DNA from: Solibacillus daqui
GTDB lineage: Bacteria; Bacillota; Bacilli; Bacillales_A; Planococcaceae
Length of the DNA stretch: 64,000 bases
Assembly: GCF_028747805.1 (NCBI RefSeq)
Contig: NZ_CP114887.1
Coordinates: forward strand, 2,907,501 to 2,971,500
Reading direction: 5' to 3'
Shown here: piece by piece, positions 46,135-55,462 of the stretch
How the letters are laid out: each line of letters begins with the position of its first letter
How positions within the stretch are numbered: position 1 is the stretch's first letter
Position numbers and translations under genes: made by a program
Notes under the pieces: generated by a model
Told to the model about the DNA's origin: nothing
What the model saw: the letters and a program-made list of their open reading frames with translations, nothing else
Databases searched by the model: none

Positions 46135-47076
46135 TTATGCGTTTTGACAAATTTCCTTTAAATCGACAATAACTTGTTCTACTTCTTCCCAAGAATGTGC
46201 CGTTGCACCTGAAGCAAGTGGATGACCTCCACCGTTGTACTTTTTCGCTAACCCGTTAATCACCGGCCCTTTTGAGCGTAAGCGTACACGGATTGTGTCA
46301 TTTTCTTCGATAAACATCACCCATGCACGAATGTTTTTCACATTGCCTAATGAGCCGACTAATAACGATGTTTCAGATGGTGTTGCATCAAATTGCTCTA
46401 ACACTTCTGTTGGTAATTTAATGTAAGCCATACCGTTTTCGTCCATCATAAAGTGTTGATAAATATAACCTTGTAAATTTAGTAGCTTGCGTTCCATTTC
46501 ATACATACCATCAAAGACTTGGTTACGATCAAAATCATACTGAATAAGTTGTCCCGCTGTTTCAAATGTTTTTGCACTCGCACTCGGGAACAAGAAACGT
46601 CCTGTATCTCCGACAATGCCTGCAAATAAGAGACGTGCCGATGCGTCAGACATTTGCCAGTTTGCGTAGTCTTTAGCTTCTTCATATAATTCATAAATCA
46701 TTTCACTACAAGAGCTTGCATTCGTATCAATCCATAAAAGATTACCGTATGCGTCATCATTAGGATGGTGGTCAATTTTAATAAGGAAATCACCCATTGT
46801 GTAACGTTGATCATCAATACGTTCTGTGTTTGCTGTGTCTGTTGCAATAATTAATGCCCCTTCAAAAACAGCATCATCAATTTGCTCTGGATGTGCTAAA
46901 AATGAAAGGGACTCGTCATGCTCTCCAACTGTGTAGACCTTTTTTTCTGGGTAATTGGCGCGAATTAGTTCTGCTAAACCCATTTGGGAACCATAGGCAT
47001 CTGGGTCTGGACGTACGTGCCGATGCACTATAATTGTTTCATATTGTTTAATTTTGTCAATAATTTGACGCTTCAC
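46135..47076 (-). CDS. nrnA: Bifunctional nanoRNase / pAp phosphatase NrnA
   Basis: DHH/DHHA1-family phosphoesterase that degrades 2-5 nucleotide RNA and dephosphorylates 3'-phosphoadenosine 5'-phosphate. The 313-residue protein carries the metal motifs HRHVRPDPDAYGSQ, IATDTANTERID and KIDHHPNDDAYGN, and the C-terminal GGGHPLASGA substrate motif of DHHA1. Its order beside ytpI and ytoI matches B. subtilis ytqI (nrnA). Confidence 0.94.
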   Translation of the reverse strand: MKRQIIDKIKQYETIIVHRHVRPDPDAYGSQMGLAELIRANYPEKKVYTVGEHDESLSFLAHPEQIDDAVFEGALIIATDTANTERIDDQRYTMGDFLIKIDHHPNDDAYGNLLWIDTNASSCSEMIYELYEEAKDYANWQMSDASARLLFAGIVGDTGRFLFPSASAKTFETAGQLIQYDFDRNQVFDGMYEMERKLLNLQGYIYQHFMMDENGMAYIKLPTEVLEQFDATPSETSLLVGSLGNVKNIRAWVMFIEENDTIRVRLRSKGPVINGLAKKYNGGGHPLASGATAHSWEEVEQVIVDLKEICQNA

Positions 47077-47169
47077 AAAGTTTCCCCCTAATACATAGTG
47101 AATACCTATCGCAATTCCCTGAAAAAGCCGTTACAATATTTAGTAGTTTTTGTAAATGGGAGGTTCACT

Positions 47170-47481
47170 ATGGTTTATTTAAATTTCTTGTTAGTAGCTG
47201 GTATTATTGCATCTCTTGTTTTTTATTTTTATTTCAAAACAAAGCAGTTCCGTTCGACGTTGCCAATTCGTACGAAATGGTATAAGGCCAAATCAGGTAT
47301 TGCACTCGCTGCATTTATCATTTTCTTTGGGTTCAATGCAACGATTCTTTATCCTGATCTGATTGGCTATATTGTAGCGGTTGTATTTTTAATTATTGGT
47401 ATCAGTCTTGGTACGAATAACTACAAACGTATGCGTCACGAAGGGCGTTTCATTCAAGAGGAATACGAATTAAATAAATAA
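47170..47481 (+). CDS. ytpI: YtpI-like small membrane protein
   Basis: A 103-residue protein with three hydrophobic segments (about 2-20, 38-58 and 64-83) and a charged C-terminus (NYKRMRHEGRFIQEEYELNK). It corresponds to B. subtilis YtpI by position and layout. ATG 47170 is used because GGGAGG lies 6 bases upstream; the longer frame from 47098 has no ribosome site and would overlap the divergent nrnA promoter region. Function unknown. Confidence 0.75.
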   Translation: MVYLNFLLVAGIIASLVFYFYFKTKQFRSTLPIRTKWYKAKSGIALAAFIIFFGFNATILYPDLIGYIVAVVFLIIGISLGTNNYKRMRHEGRFIQEEYELNK

Positions 47482-47487
47482 TGGATG

Positions 47488-47515
47488 GGCCACTATTTTT
47501 TATAGTGGCCTTTTC
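47488..47515 (+). terminator. ytpI terminator
   Basis: GGCCACTAT (47488-47496) pairs with ATAGTGGCC (47502-47510), followed by TTTTC. Confidence 0.85.
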
Positions 47516-47521
47516 ATTTAG

Positions 47522-47710
47522 ATAAGAAAAGCGCTAAAGCGCCCTACCAGCCCCGAGTGGGAAAAACGCCACGTCCATGTGGCATGCCCCCAATGACTCA
47601 CATCGTGTGAGCCTCAGACATTGGAGAGCCCTCCTGCAAAAGTAAACACACCACCACTTTTGCAGGAGGGTTTGAAATGGCCCAGGGTCTGGCGCTTTAG
47701 CCTAGACACT
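47522..47710 (+). repeat. Multi-hairpin intergenic repeat, full copy B
   Basis: Closely similar to 36912-37096, same orientation, placed between the convergent ytpI and ytoI genes. All inner hairpins are kept. The third is longer here: CCTCCTGCAAAAGT pairs with ACTTTTGCAGGAGG (about 47629-47669), whereas copy A has lost the outer pairs of that stem. The ends read GATAAGAAAAGCGCTAAAGC and GGCGCTTTAGCCTAGACA. Confidence 0.9.
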
Positions 47711-47724
47711 TTAAAAAATAATTA

Positions 47725-49032
47725 TTAGCGCTCTAATAGCTGGAATGTCATCATTGCTTTACCGACTAACAATCCCTTACTATATACTTCAAAGTCCATT
47801 TTTACGAATTTACGTGACATGTCCAAAATACGTGGTTGCACGGTTAATACACTCTCCATTTGTACAGGCTTGATGAAATAAATATTCATATTCTCTACAA
47901 CTGCTTCACCACGTTTACGACGTTTTAATGCAAACGCCCCTACTTCTGATAATAAAGTTGTGAAAGCGCCGTATGAAATTGCACCGAATTGGTTCGTCAT
48001 TTGCGGTGTAACCGTAAACTCGACAACGATATCATCTTCACCTGTAACACGCATTTCGTTTTTCACTAAATCATCAATCGTTTCGCCATGCTGTGGTTGA
48101 CGTTGGGCAATTTGAATCGCCTTTAACACGTCTTGACGGCTAATAACACCACGCAATGAACCACCATCATCAATAACAGGTAATAGGTCGATTCCTTCCC
48201 AAATCATACGGTGACCTGCTGTTGCAACACTCGTTTTCATTGAGGCAGCAATTGGATTTTTCGTCATTACTTTTTCGATTGGCTCATCCTCGTCTTTTCC
48301 GATTACGTCTTTACTCGTAATCATTCCGACAAGTTTATTTTGTTGTGTGACAACCGGGAATGCACCGTGTGTTGTACGTAAATTTTGTTTGTGGAAATCG
48401 GCAATTGTGTCGGAATTTTTCAACACTGCCGTATCCTCGATTGGCACATACACATCTTCAATTAATAATATATCTTTTTTGATTAATTGGTCATAAATCG
48501 CACGGTTAATCATTGTTGCAACGGTAAATGTATCATAACTTGTTGAGATGATTGGTAAATCTAATTCATCAGCCAACTGCTTATTTCGCTCAGTCGAATC
48601 GAAGCCACCTGTAATTAATACAGCCGCGCCTGTTTTTAATGCGTATTCATGCGCTTGCGTACGGTTACCGACAATCAGTAAACTACCTGCATCCGTGTAG
48701 CGCATCATATCTTCTAGCTTCATCGCTCCTATTACGAATTTTGTTAAAGTTTTATGTAGACCTGATTTTCCACCTAAAACTTGACCATCAATAATATTCA
48801 CGATTTCAGCAAATGTTAGACGCTCAATATTTTCCTTCTTTTTCTTTTCAATCCGAATGGTTCCGACACGTTCAATAGAGCTTACTAAGCGACGATTCTC
48901 CGCTTCCTTAATCGCTCGATAGGCAGTTCCCTCACTCACTTGCATTTCCTTTGCAATTTGACGAACAGAAATTTTATCTCCGACTGGTAGTGATTCAATA
49001 TATTGTAATATTCTCTCGTGTTTTGTTGACAA
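47725..49032 (-). CDS. ytoI: CBS-domain regulator with DRTGG and hotdog domains (YtoI-like)
   Basis: A 435-residue multidomain protein: N-terminal helix-turn-helix (SVRQIAKEMQVSEGTAYRAIKEAE), a DRTGG-like domain (about 70-185), a tandem CBS pair (about 190-310, with MITSKDVIG and GVISRQDVL), and a C-terminal hotdog thioesterase-like fold (from about 320, GAISYGAFTTLLSEVGA). This layout is that of B. subtilis YtoI. It likely senses a nucleotide or CoA derivative and binds DNA; target unknown. The stop is just inside the right edge of the upstream repeat element. Confidence 0.87.
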   Translation of the reverse strand: MSTKHERILQYIESLPVGDKISVRQIAKEMQVSEGTAYRAIKEAENRRLVSSIERVGTIRIEKKKKENIERLTFAEIVNIIDGQVLGGKSGLHKTLTKFVIGAMKLEDMMRYTDAGSLLIVGNRTQAHEYALKTGAAVLITGGFDSTERNKQLADELDLPIISTSYDTFTVATMINRAIYDQLIKKDILLIEDVYVPIEDTAVLKNSDTIADFHKQNLRTTHGAFPVVTQQNKLVGMITSKDVIGKDEDEPIEKVMTKNPIAASMKTSVATAGHRMIWEGIDLLPVIDDGGSLRGVISRQDVLKAIQIAQRQPQHGETIDDLVKNEMRVTGEDDIVVEFTVTPQMTNQFGAISYGAFTTLLSEVGAFALKRRKRGEAVVENMNIYFIKPVQMESVLTVQPRILDMSRKFVKMDFEVYSKGLLVGKAMMTFQLLER

Positions 49033-49167
49033 CTACATCACCTATTTTTCTTCATTCATTTCTAATATTAGTGTAACACATTTAATCATCGTAATTACAC
49101 CAATTTCATTAGTACAGTTGTGAAACATTCGTTCAATTATTTGAAAATTGATAGTCGAGCAATTAAA

Positions 49168-49206
49168 AAAGCTGTCCAAGTAAGAACAAACCTACTGGAC
49201 AGCTTT
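49168..49206 (-). terminator. ytkL terminator
   Basis: AAAGCTGTCCA (49168-49178) pairs with TGGACAGCTTT (49196-49206); on the minus strand a T-run follows the stem. Confidence 0.75.
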
Positions 49207-49213
49207 AAAATAG

Positions 49214-49894
49214 TTAAAGCTTTACCGACTCACCGGCTGATAATATTTGTACTTCCGCACCTTCTACAAGCTTCGCAAATTCATATGGATCTTGCTTAAT
49301 TGGTGGGAATGTATTGTAATGGATTGGTACAACAATTTTTGGCTTTAACAATGATACAGCGTAGGCTGCATCTTCAGGCCCCATCGTAAAATTATCACCA
49401 ATAGGTAAAAACGCTACATCAATCGGATGACGTTTCCCGATTAACTCCATATCTCCAAATAGCGCTGTATCTCCTGCATGGTAAATGGTCTTTCCTTCTG
49501 CTGTAAATAAAATTCCCGCTGGCATTCCTGTATAAATAATTTCGTTATTTTCTGTTACATAAGATGAGCCATGAAATGCTTGTGTAAACTTCACTTTGCC
49601 AAATTCAAACTGCCGTGCACCCCCAATATGCATATTGTGTACATTACAGCCTTGCCACCCTAAATAATCAGCTAGTTCGTATGGTGCTACAACAAGTGCA
49701 TTGTTTTTCTTTGAAAGCTCTACCGTATCCCCTACGTGATCGTTATGACCATGTGTCAATAAAATAACATTAGGATTCTCGTTTTCAACTATTAAATCGG
49801 TTTGCCCATTTCCTTTAATAAATGGATCAATTAAAATGGTCGTTCCATTCGTTTCGATTTTTACGACGGAATGTCCGTGATAAGAAATTTGCAT
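49214..49894 (-). CDS. ytkL: Metallo-beta-lactamase-fold hydrolase (UPF0173, YtkL-like)
   Basis: A 226-residue member of the UPF0173 metal-dependent hydrolase family with the metallo-beta-lactamase fold. The metal ligands are visible in [19 protein letters not shown] and [12 protein letters not shown] 49894 (MQISYHGHS) is chosen because GGAGG lies 7 bases upstream. Divergent from the downstream M24 peptidase. Biological substrate unknown. Confidence 0.88.
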   Translation of the reverse strand: MQISYHGHSVVKIETNGTTILIDPFIKGNGQTDLIVENENPNVILLTHGHNDHVGDTVELSKKNNALVVAPYELADYLGWQGCNVHNMHIGGARQFEFGKVKFTQAFHGSSYVTENNEIIYTGMPAGILFTAEGKTIYHAGDTALFGDMELIGKRHPIDVAFLPIGDNFTMGPEDAAYAVSLLKPKIVVPIHYNTFPPIKQDPYEFAKLVEGAEVQILSAGESVKL

Positions 49895-50024
49895 CTTATT
49901 ACCTCCTCGATAAATTTCATCACCAATTCTATTCGTTATTTCTGCACATTTCCCCTTTTTTTGATATGCTAAATAAGCGAAAATAATAATTTTATTTTTA
50001 TTCAAAATCAAAGGAGTATGTACT

Positions 50025-51113
50025 ATGACAAAACTTAATGAATTGCAAGATTACTTATTGGCGCACAACATCGATGCGGCTTTTATTACAACGCCAGATA
50101 ACGTATTTTATTTCTCAGGTTTCAATAGCGATCCACATGAGCGTTTACTTGGAATCATGGTATTTAAAGACTCAGAGCCATTTTTAATTTGTCCAAAAAT
50201 GGAGATGCCAGATGTTGTAGCGGCTGGTTGGACATATGAGGTTGTAGGTCACGAAGATACAGAGAATGCATGGGATGTTGTGGCAAAAACAGTTGCATCA
50301 CGCAAAACAGCATTCAATACACTTGCTATTGAAAAGTCTCATTTAACAGTTGAGCGTTACGAAGCTATACAAGAACGTTATGAAAACGTAACTTTCAAGG
50401 GCCTTGATGAAAAAATCAATGCGATGCGTATTTGTAAAGGCGAAGAAGAATTAGTAAAAATGCGTAAAGCTGCTGAACTTGCAGACTATGCAATTCAAGT
50501 TGGTTGTGATGCAATTGCTGAAGGTAAAACTGAAATGGACATTTTAAATGAAATCGAATCAGCTATTAAAGCGAAAGGCTATGCCATGAGCTTTGATACG
50601 ATGGTACTTGCCGGTGAAAAAGCCGCTTCTCCACACGGAACACCAGGTGAAAGTAAAATCCAACATGGCGACCTTATTTTATTTGACCTTGGTGTTATTT
50701 ATGAAGGCTATTGCTCAGATATCACGCGTACTGTCGCATTTGGTCAACCAGGTGAGGAGCAAATCAAAATTTATAATACCGTACGTGCTGCCAACGAAAG
50801 TGCAATTGCAGCCGTAAAACCCGGGGTACGCGCAATGGATTTAGATAAAATCGCACGTGATACAATTTCAGCAGCTGGTTATGGCGAGTATTTCACTCAC
50901 CGCTTAGGGCATGGTCTTGGTATTTCAGTACATGAATTCCCTTCTATTAACGGCACAAATGAAATGGTCTTAAACGAAGGTACCGTTTTCACAATTGAAC
51001 CAGGCGTATATAAAACAAATGTTGCTGGTGTTCGAATCGAAGACGATGTAGTTGTGACAAACACAGGGGTAGAAATATTAACAAAGTTTACGAAGGAATT
51101 AGTGATTCTTTAA
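50025..51113 (+). CDS. M24 family Xaa-Pro aminopeptidase/dipeptidase
   Basis: A 362-residue pita-bread peptidase removing residues beside proline. The C-terminal catalytic domain carries the dinuclear metal ligands: the aspartates in [17 protein letters not shown], histidine in [13 protein letters not shown], and glutamates in TIEPGVY and VRIEDDVVV. The N-terminal creatinase-like domain covers about residues 1-130. AAAGGAG precedes the ATG. It could be PepQ-type dipeptidase or an aminopeptidase; the residues seen do not decide. A terminator follows at 51216. Confidence 0.9.
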   Translation: MTKLNELQDYLLAHNIDAAFITTPDNVFYFSGFNSDPHERLLGIMVFKDSEPFLICPKMEMPDVVAAGWTYEVVGHEDTENAWDVVAKTVASRKTAFNTLAIEKSHLTVERYEAIQERYENVTFKGLDEKINAMRICKGEEELVKMRKAAELADYAIQVGCDAIAEGKTEMDILNEIESAIKAKGYAMSFDTMVLAGEKAASPHGTPGESKIQHGDLILFDLGVIYEGYCSDITRTVAFGQPGEEQIKIYNTVRAANESAIAAVKPGVRAMDLDKIARDTISAAGYGEYFTHRLGHGLGISVHEFPSINGTNEMVLNEGTVFTIEPGVYKTNVAGVRIEDDVVVTNTGVEILTKFTKELVIL

Positions 51114-51215
51114 GTTCCACGATCAACGGTGTGTCCGAAAATCGAGGCAAAATTTTAGTGGCCACCACTAAAAGCACCACACTTAGTGAATAATGAATAC
51201 ATTAGTAATGCACGG

Positions 51216-51249
51216 GGACGTCCTAGAAATATTTCTAGGACGTCCTTTT
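51216..51249 (+). terminator. Terminator after the M24 peptidase
   Basis: A 15-bp perfect palindromic stem (GGACGTCCTAGAAAT with its complement, 51216-51245) followed by TTTT. Confidence 0.8.
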
Positions 51250-51461
51250 GCGCCGAGGATGGAAGTATTCATGAATGCGTTGTTACAGTATCCAACGTTT
51301 TTTACATTTATTCTTTACTTGCAACCACCGCCACAAGCGGATTATTATCATGTGAGGTGCGAGCATACTTTCTAAAAAGTTTCTACTTTTTGCACAGCTT
51401 CAATTCTTTATTCATGGACATATTTAATAATTACATTGCCGTTCATTTTTAAATATGTTTT

Positions 51462-51480
51462 AATAATGATAATCATTCTC
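51462..51480. promoter_or_regulatory. Fur box upstream of hemH-like gene
   Basis: AATAATGATAATCATTCTC matches the 19-bp Fur consensus GATAATGATAATCATTATC at 17 of 19 positions and lies 27 bases upstream of the start at 51508. It predicts iron repression of the ferrochelatase-like gene. Confidence 0.82.
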
Positions 51481-51507
51481 AAAATTAAGAATAAAGGAGT
51501 TTATTCC

Positions 51508-52407
51508 ATGATTGCTATTATCCATTACGCTTATGGCGCACCAAAATCGATAGATGATGTAGAAACGTTTTTCAGCCATATTTTAAAGGGGAAACAAGTT
51601 CCAGCACCAATGCTTGGGCAAATTCAAAATGCTTTTTTAAAGCCAGGTTTTCCTGACTTTATCGCATCAAGCACACAACGTATTGCACAAGGCTTAGAGC
51701 TGCTATTAAACGAAAAATTAGAGCAAGAAGTAAAGGTATATAATGCCTATAAACATACAAATCCATTTGTCCCTGAAGTGTTAACAACTGCCCTTCGTGA
51801 AGGAGCAACAACAATTGTCACATTGCCAATTAACGCGATTAGCTCAGCTTCTGGCGGTGGCGCTGTACATGCAGAAGTGGCGGCATTACTTGAAGGTCAA
51901 AATGTGCGCCATATCGCTCTTGATAACTGGCATACAGACGAAAACATTGTCGCTGTTTATGCAGATCGCGTAAGCCGTGCATTCTCTTGGCTACCAATTA
52001 CAGTCCAAAATGATTCGCATGTATTGTTTACAGTACATAGCCAGCCGATTGATCCAGAGAAAAACGCAGCATATGTATCTCAATTTGAACAGTTAGCACA
52101 GGCAATTGTAAAAAAAGCAGGGTTCGAAAACTTTCATATTACATACCGTTCTTCAGGCGGTAAAGCGAACTGGTTAGCACCAGATGTAAAAGATAAAATT
52201 AAAGAATTACATGCGGCAGGTGTAACAGGCTTCGTTACTTGTGAACTTTTAGCATTAAGTGCAGATGTAGAATCCTATTCCGAGGTTGGCAAAGAGTGCC
52301 AAGACATATGTAAGGAATTAAACGTACCATTTAGCGTAGCAGAGTTCCCTAGCGACAGCTTCGATACAGTTGTAGCATTAGCTGAAATAGTTAAAAAAAA
52401 TATTTGA
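51508..52407 (+). CDS. Ferrochelatase-family protein (HemH paralogue)
   Basis: Resembles coproporphyrin/protoporphyrin ferrochelatase, which inserts iron into the porphyrin ring. The 299-residue protein keeps the N-terminal HYAYGAPKSIDDVETFF (Tyr9), the metal-site histidine (VHSQP, His177) and the active-site glutamate (Glu255 in ADVESYSEV). It differs from B. subtilis HemH where GGISPLAQ and DHLEVLYDND would be. ATG 51508 follows AAAGGAG. No other haem genes are adjacent. The Fur box upstream suggests a role in iron or haem economy, perhaps a second chelatase or iron/metal handling protein. Could be catalytically altered. Confidence 0.75.
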   Translation: MIAIIHYAYGAPKSIDDVETFFSHILKGKQVPAPMLGQIQNAFLKPGFPDFIASSTQRIAQGLELLLNEKLEQEVKVYNAYKHTNPFVPEVLTTALREGATTIVTLPINAISSASGGGAVHAEVAALLEGQNVRHIALDNWHTDENIVAVYADRVSRAFSWLPITVQNDSHVLFTVHSQPIDPEKNAAYVSQFEQLAQAIVKKAGFENFHITYRSSGGKANWLAPDVKDKIKELHAAGVTGFVTCELLALSADVESYSEVGKECQDICKELNVPFSVAEFPSDSFDTVVALAEIVKKNI

Positions 52408-52438
52408 ATAAAACGCATTATTTTTGCGTAACCTATTA

Positions 52439-52482
52439 CGAGTGATTAACGAGCATTATGCAGTTAATCACTCGTTTTTTGT
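52439..52482 (+). terminator. Terminator after hemH-like gene
   Basis: CGAGTGATTAAC (52439-52450) and GTTAATCACTCG (52463-52474) form a 12-bp stem followed by TTTTTTG. Confidence 0.92.
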
Positions 52483-52591
52483 TTTACAAAAGATATTTTT
52501 GATAAAAAAGTATTTTACAATATTTCACTCGTTTTTCATAGATAAAAAAAAGGAATAGTAAATTCATAACTTTCGAAAGGAATGGTGCATC

Positions 52592-53359
52592 ATGAAAAAA
52601 TGGACAATCATTACCATCTTTGTTTTACTTTTTTCTATCTTGCCAAACTCTCCTGTGGTACAACATACGGAAGCCGCTTCTACACAATACGTACAAGCAA
52701 TAAACGATATTCTTTTACGTGATGCACCAAAGCAAACGGCAAACACGATATTGAATATTAAGACCAACTCAAAGGTAATTGTTCATTCCAAAAACAAAAA
52801 TTGGGCATTTGTTGAGTATAATGGCAAGAAGGGCTATGTTCTCGCTTCCACCTTAACTACGAAAAAACCAAAGGCTATTGCAAAAGCGCCAATTATTACA
52901 ACAGGCTTAATGCCGAAAGCAAATAGGAGTTATACGTATGAGCCTTCTTTTGAAGGACTTGAAAAAACAACCTACTATGCCTCTAAAAATGAGGCAATTT
53001 CAGATTCAATTGAATTACTGCAATCGGATTATATTGGATTTACGTATATCGAAAAATTTAATCAGCTCACATTTGGTGTTGCCTATTCAGACGTTTTTTT
53101 CTTTACACTTAGCTATCCAATAAAAGAAAAAGCTACCGTTCTGGATACCGATTACGACTATGATGGCTCAATGACAACAACAAAAGTCTTTGTAGAAAGT
53201 ACATCTGCAACTTTATTAACTAAGGCCGGTACGTTTAATAATGTCGTAATATTAGCTTATCCGAATGGCACAAAGCTTTATTTTGCTAAAGATTATGGTA
53301 TTATCCGCATTACAGATTTTGAAGGTAAGATTGTCACTGAACTCGTTTCTGTCGATTAA
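52592..53359 (+). CDS. Secreted SH3-domain protein
   Basis: A 255-residue exported protein. It has a signal peptide (KKWTIITIFVLLFSILP, then AEA-S cleavage near residue 30), a bacterial SH3b domain at about 31-87 (LRDAPKQTANTI, VIVHSKNKNWAFVEYNGKKGYV) and an approximately 150-residue C-terminal region of unknown fold with YDYDGSMTTTK. The ATG follows GAAAGGAA. It may bind peptidoglycan. Neighbours give no further clue. Confidence 0.72.
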   Translation: MKKWTIITIFVLLFSILPNSPVVQHTEAASTQYVQAINDILLRDAPKQTANTILNIKTNSKVIVHSKNKNWAFVEYNGKKGYVLASTLTTKKPKAIAKAPIITTGLMPKANRSYTYEPSFEGLEKTTYYASKNEAISDSIELLQSDYIGFTYIEKFNQLTFGVAYSDVFFFTLSYPIKEKATVLDTDYDYDGSMTTTKVFVESTSATLLTKAGTFNNVVILAYPNGTKLYFAKDYGIIRITDFEGKIVTELVSVD

Positions 53360-53390
53360 AAAACCATGTGAAAAACAGTATTGTCTAACA

Positions 53391-53437
53391 AAAAATCCGC
53401 CCTACTTTCATTTTTTGAAAGTGAGGCGGATTTTTCT
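53391..53437. terminator. Bidirectional terminator
   Basis: AAAAATCCGCC (53391-53401) pairs with GGCGGATTTTT (53425-53435) around inner ACTTTCA/TGAAAGT; serves both the SH3 protein and the convergent ald gene. Confidence 0.85.
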
Positions 53438-53438
53438 A

Positions 53439-54575
53439 TTATTTACTTAATCCTGTTAAAACGCCTAATACATCGTCAACTGCAACATAAGACAATTCTT
53501 GTGCATCTGCTACTGCGCGGTACACAACTTTACCATCAATTGTATTAACACCACGTTTTAGTGCTTCATTTTCTAAGCAAGCACGAATATAGCCTTTGTT
53601 CGCAATTTGTAATGCGTAAGGTACTGTGTTGTTAGTTAAAGCAATTGTCGACGTACGTGGTACTGCACCTGGCATATTTGCCACTGTATAATGCACAACT
53701 CCGTGTTTCACAAACGTTGGGTTGTCATGCGTCGTTACTTTTTCAGATGTCGCGAAGCATCCACCTTGGTCAATCGCAATATCGACGACAACAGAACCTG
53801 GAGACATCGCTTCAATCATTTCTTCCGTCACTAATTTTGGTGCTTTTGCGCCAGGAATTAGTACAGATCCAATGACTAAATCCGCAGAACTTACCGCATC
53901 CGCAATATTAAATGGATTAGAAATTAACGTTTGTACATCACGGCCAAAAATATCTTCTAATTGACGTAAACGCTCTGGGCTTAAGTCAATAATTGTCACA
54001 TCTGCACCCATGCCTACTGCAACCTTAGCTGCATTTGTTCCAGCAATACCGCCTCCAATAACCGTTACTTTTCCTCGATGAACGCCTGATACACCACCTA
54101 ATAAAATCCCTTTTCCGCCTGGTAATTTTTCTAAATAGTGTGCACCAATTTGTGTCGCCATACGTCCCGCTACTTCGCTCATTGGCGTCAGTAATGGTAA
54201 AGAACCATTTGGTAATTGCACCGTTTCATAAGCAATGCCGACTACTTTGTTTTCAAGTAATGCTTTTGTTAACTCTGGCTCAGGTGCTAAGTGTAAATAT
54301 GTAAATAATATTAAGCCCTCACGGAAATATTTGTATTCGCTTTCCACTGGCTCTTTTACTTTTAACACCATGTCTGTATTCCAAGCTTCTACTGCTGAAT
54401 CAACAATAGTAGCTCCTGCTAATAAATAATCATTATCTGTGAATGAAGAACCTAATCCAGCGCCAGTTTCAATATACACCTCGTGATTATTCGCAACTAA
54501 TGATGATACCCCAGATGGCGTCATTGCCACTCGATTTTCATTGTTTTTAACTTCTTTTGGTACCCCGATTTTCAT
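53439..54575 (-). CDS. ald: Alanine dehydrogenase
   Basis: NAD-dependent oxidative deamination of L-alanine to pyruvate, used for alanine catabolism and in spore formation. About 378 residues: N-terminal [17 protein letters not shown], catalytic-region [15 protein letters not shown], nucleotide-binding [27 protein letters not shown] and later [17 protein letters not shown] 54575 is used because GGGAGG lies 8 bases upstream. It is monocistronic and long intergenic DNA (54576-54904, AT-rich) separates it from the divergent universal stress gene. Confidence 0.95.
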   Translation of the reverse strand: MKIGVPKEVKNNENRVAMTPSGVSSLVANNHEVYIETGAGLGSSFTDNDYLLAGATIVDSAVEAWNTDMVLKVKEPVESEYKYFREGLILFTYLHLAPEPELTKALLENKVVGIAYETVQLPNGSLPLLTPMSEVAGRMATQIGAHYLEKLPGGKGILLGGVSGVHRGKVTVIGGGIAGTNAAKVAVGMGADVTIIDLSPERLRQLEDIFGRDVQTLISNPFNIADAVSSADLVIGSVLIPGAKAPKLVTEEMIEAMSPGSVVVDIAIDQGGCFATSEKVTTHDNPTFVKHGVVHYTVANMPGAVPRTSTIALTNNTVPYALQIANKGYIRACLENEALKRGVNTIDGKVVYRAVADAQELSYVAVDDVLGVLTGLSK

Positions 54576-54865
54576 TGTGAATTCCTCCCTGTGAATCATA
54601 TATTCTAATAATTCAAATCCATTCTACCAATTTTATCAAAAAAATAGTAGCTAATTTTTTAATATAAAATATTTTCGTAATAATCGGATTATAAGGAACT
54701 CCCTTTTTTCCCTAAAAATACTTTTCTAATATTGTAGTGAACATTATTTTTTAATAAAAACCGAATAATATTTCAACATTTTTAAGAATTATTTTACATA
54801 TATGACCGAAAATATTATTAATAATCAGTTTTTTCAATGTTAGGTATTTCCAATCTTAAAACATT

Positions 54866-54874
54866 TGTTATAAT
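54866..54874 (+). promoter_or_regulatory. Extended -10 promoter of the universal stress gene
   Basis: TGTTATAAT is a perfect extended -10 (TGnTATAAT), 30 bases before the start. The -35 region 17 bases upstream (ATTTCC) is poor, which fits an extended -10 promoter. The rest of the 54576-54865 gap is AT-rich with no other feature seen. Confidence 0.45.
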
Positions 54875-54904
54875 AAAGCTATAGAAAACTAGGAGGTAAT
54901 GAAA

Positions 54905-55351
54905 ATGGCAAATCATTATAAAAGTATTGTAGTAGCAGTAGACGGATCAAAAGAAGCAGAATATGCATTCCGCAAATCGATCGATGTTGCAAAACGTAAC
55001 GAAGGCGCGACAATTAACTTAGTTAACGTTATCGACACTCGTTCATTCGCAGCAATCGAAGCTTATGATCGTTCTATCGCTGAGCGTGCTCAACAACACT
55101 CTGAAGAACTATTAAACGGTTACAAAAAACAAGCAGAAGAAGCTGGCGTTGCTAACGTAAACTTAGTAATCGAATACGGTTCTCCAAAAAATATTATCAC
55201 AAAAGAGCTTTCTAACGTAGTAGAAGCTGACTTAATCATCTGTGGTGCAACTGGTTTAAACGCTGTTGAACGTTTCTTAATCGGTTCTGTATCAGAAGCT
55301 ATCGTACGTTCTGCAAAATGTGACGTATTAGTTATCCGTACTCCAGAGTGA
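54905..55351 (+). CDS. Universal stress protein
   Basis: A UspA-fold protein of 148 residues, beginning MANHYKSIVVAVDGSKEAEYAF, with the ATP-binding pattern GATGLNAVERFLIGSVSEAIVR typical of nucleotide-binding UspA (Gly-x-x-Gly-x9-Gly-Ser). ATG 54905 is 8 bases after GGAGG, whereas the first ATG (54899) is only 2 bases away. Codon use is narrower than in neighbours, pointing to high expression. Monocistronic, ended by a strong terminator. Confidence 0.9.
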   Translation: MANHYKSIVVAVDGSKEAEYAFRKSIDVAKRNEGATINLVNVIDTRSFAAIEAYDRSIAERAQQHSEELLNGYKKQAEEAGVANVNLVIEYGSPKNIITKELSNVVEADLIICGATGLNAVERFLIGSVSEAIVRSAKCDVLVIRTPE

Positions 55352-55371
55352 TTTTTTCATTCTTATAATTG

Positions 55372-55408
55372 AAAACGCCATCATTTTTATTTAATGATGG
55401 CGTTTTTT
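55372..55408 (+). terminator. Universal stress gene terminator
   Basis: AAAACGCCATCATT pairs with AATGATGGCGTTTT across a TTTATT loop, followed by more T. Confidence 0.92.
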
Positions 55409-55416
55409 TATATTTT

Positions 55417-55462
55417 GGCTAAAATGCCAGCCCCATAGAGCTATACGAAAGCTTTAGCGCTT
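55417..55462 (-). repeat. Possible minimal relic of the multi-hairpin repeat
   Basis: GGCTAAAATGCCAGCCCC (55418-55435) resembles one end of the repeat (GGCTAAAGCGCCAGCCCC) and GCTTTAGCGCTTTT (55450-55462) resembles the other end, in reverse orientation and with the middle gone. The ytxK stop codon lies inside it. Similarity is short, so this is tentative. Confidence 0.35.

Noticed and set aside
47098..47169. N-terminal extension of YtpI
   Set aside because: No ribosome site, and it would overlap the nrnA control region; ATG 47170 has GGGAGG.
51193..51375. A 60-codon frame after the M24 peptidase (MNTLVMHGDVLEIF...)
   Set aside because: It runs straight through a 15-bp perfect terminator stem, has no ribosome site and resembles no known small protein.
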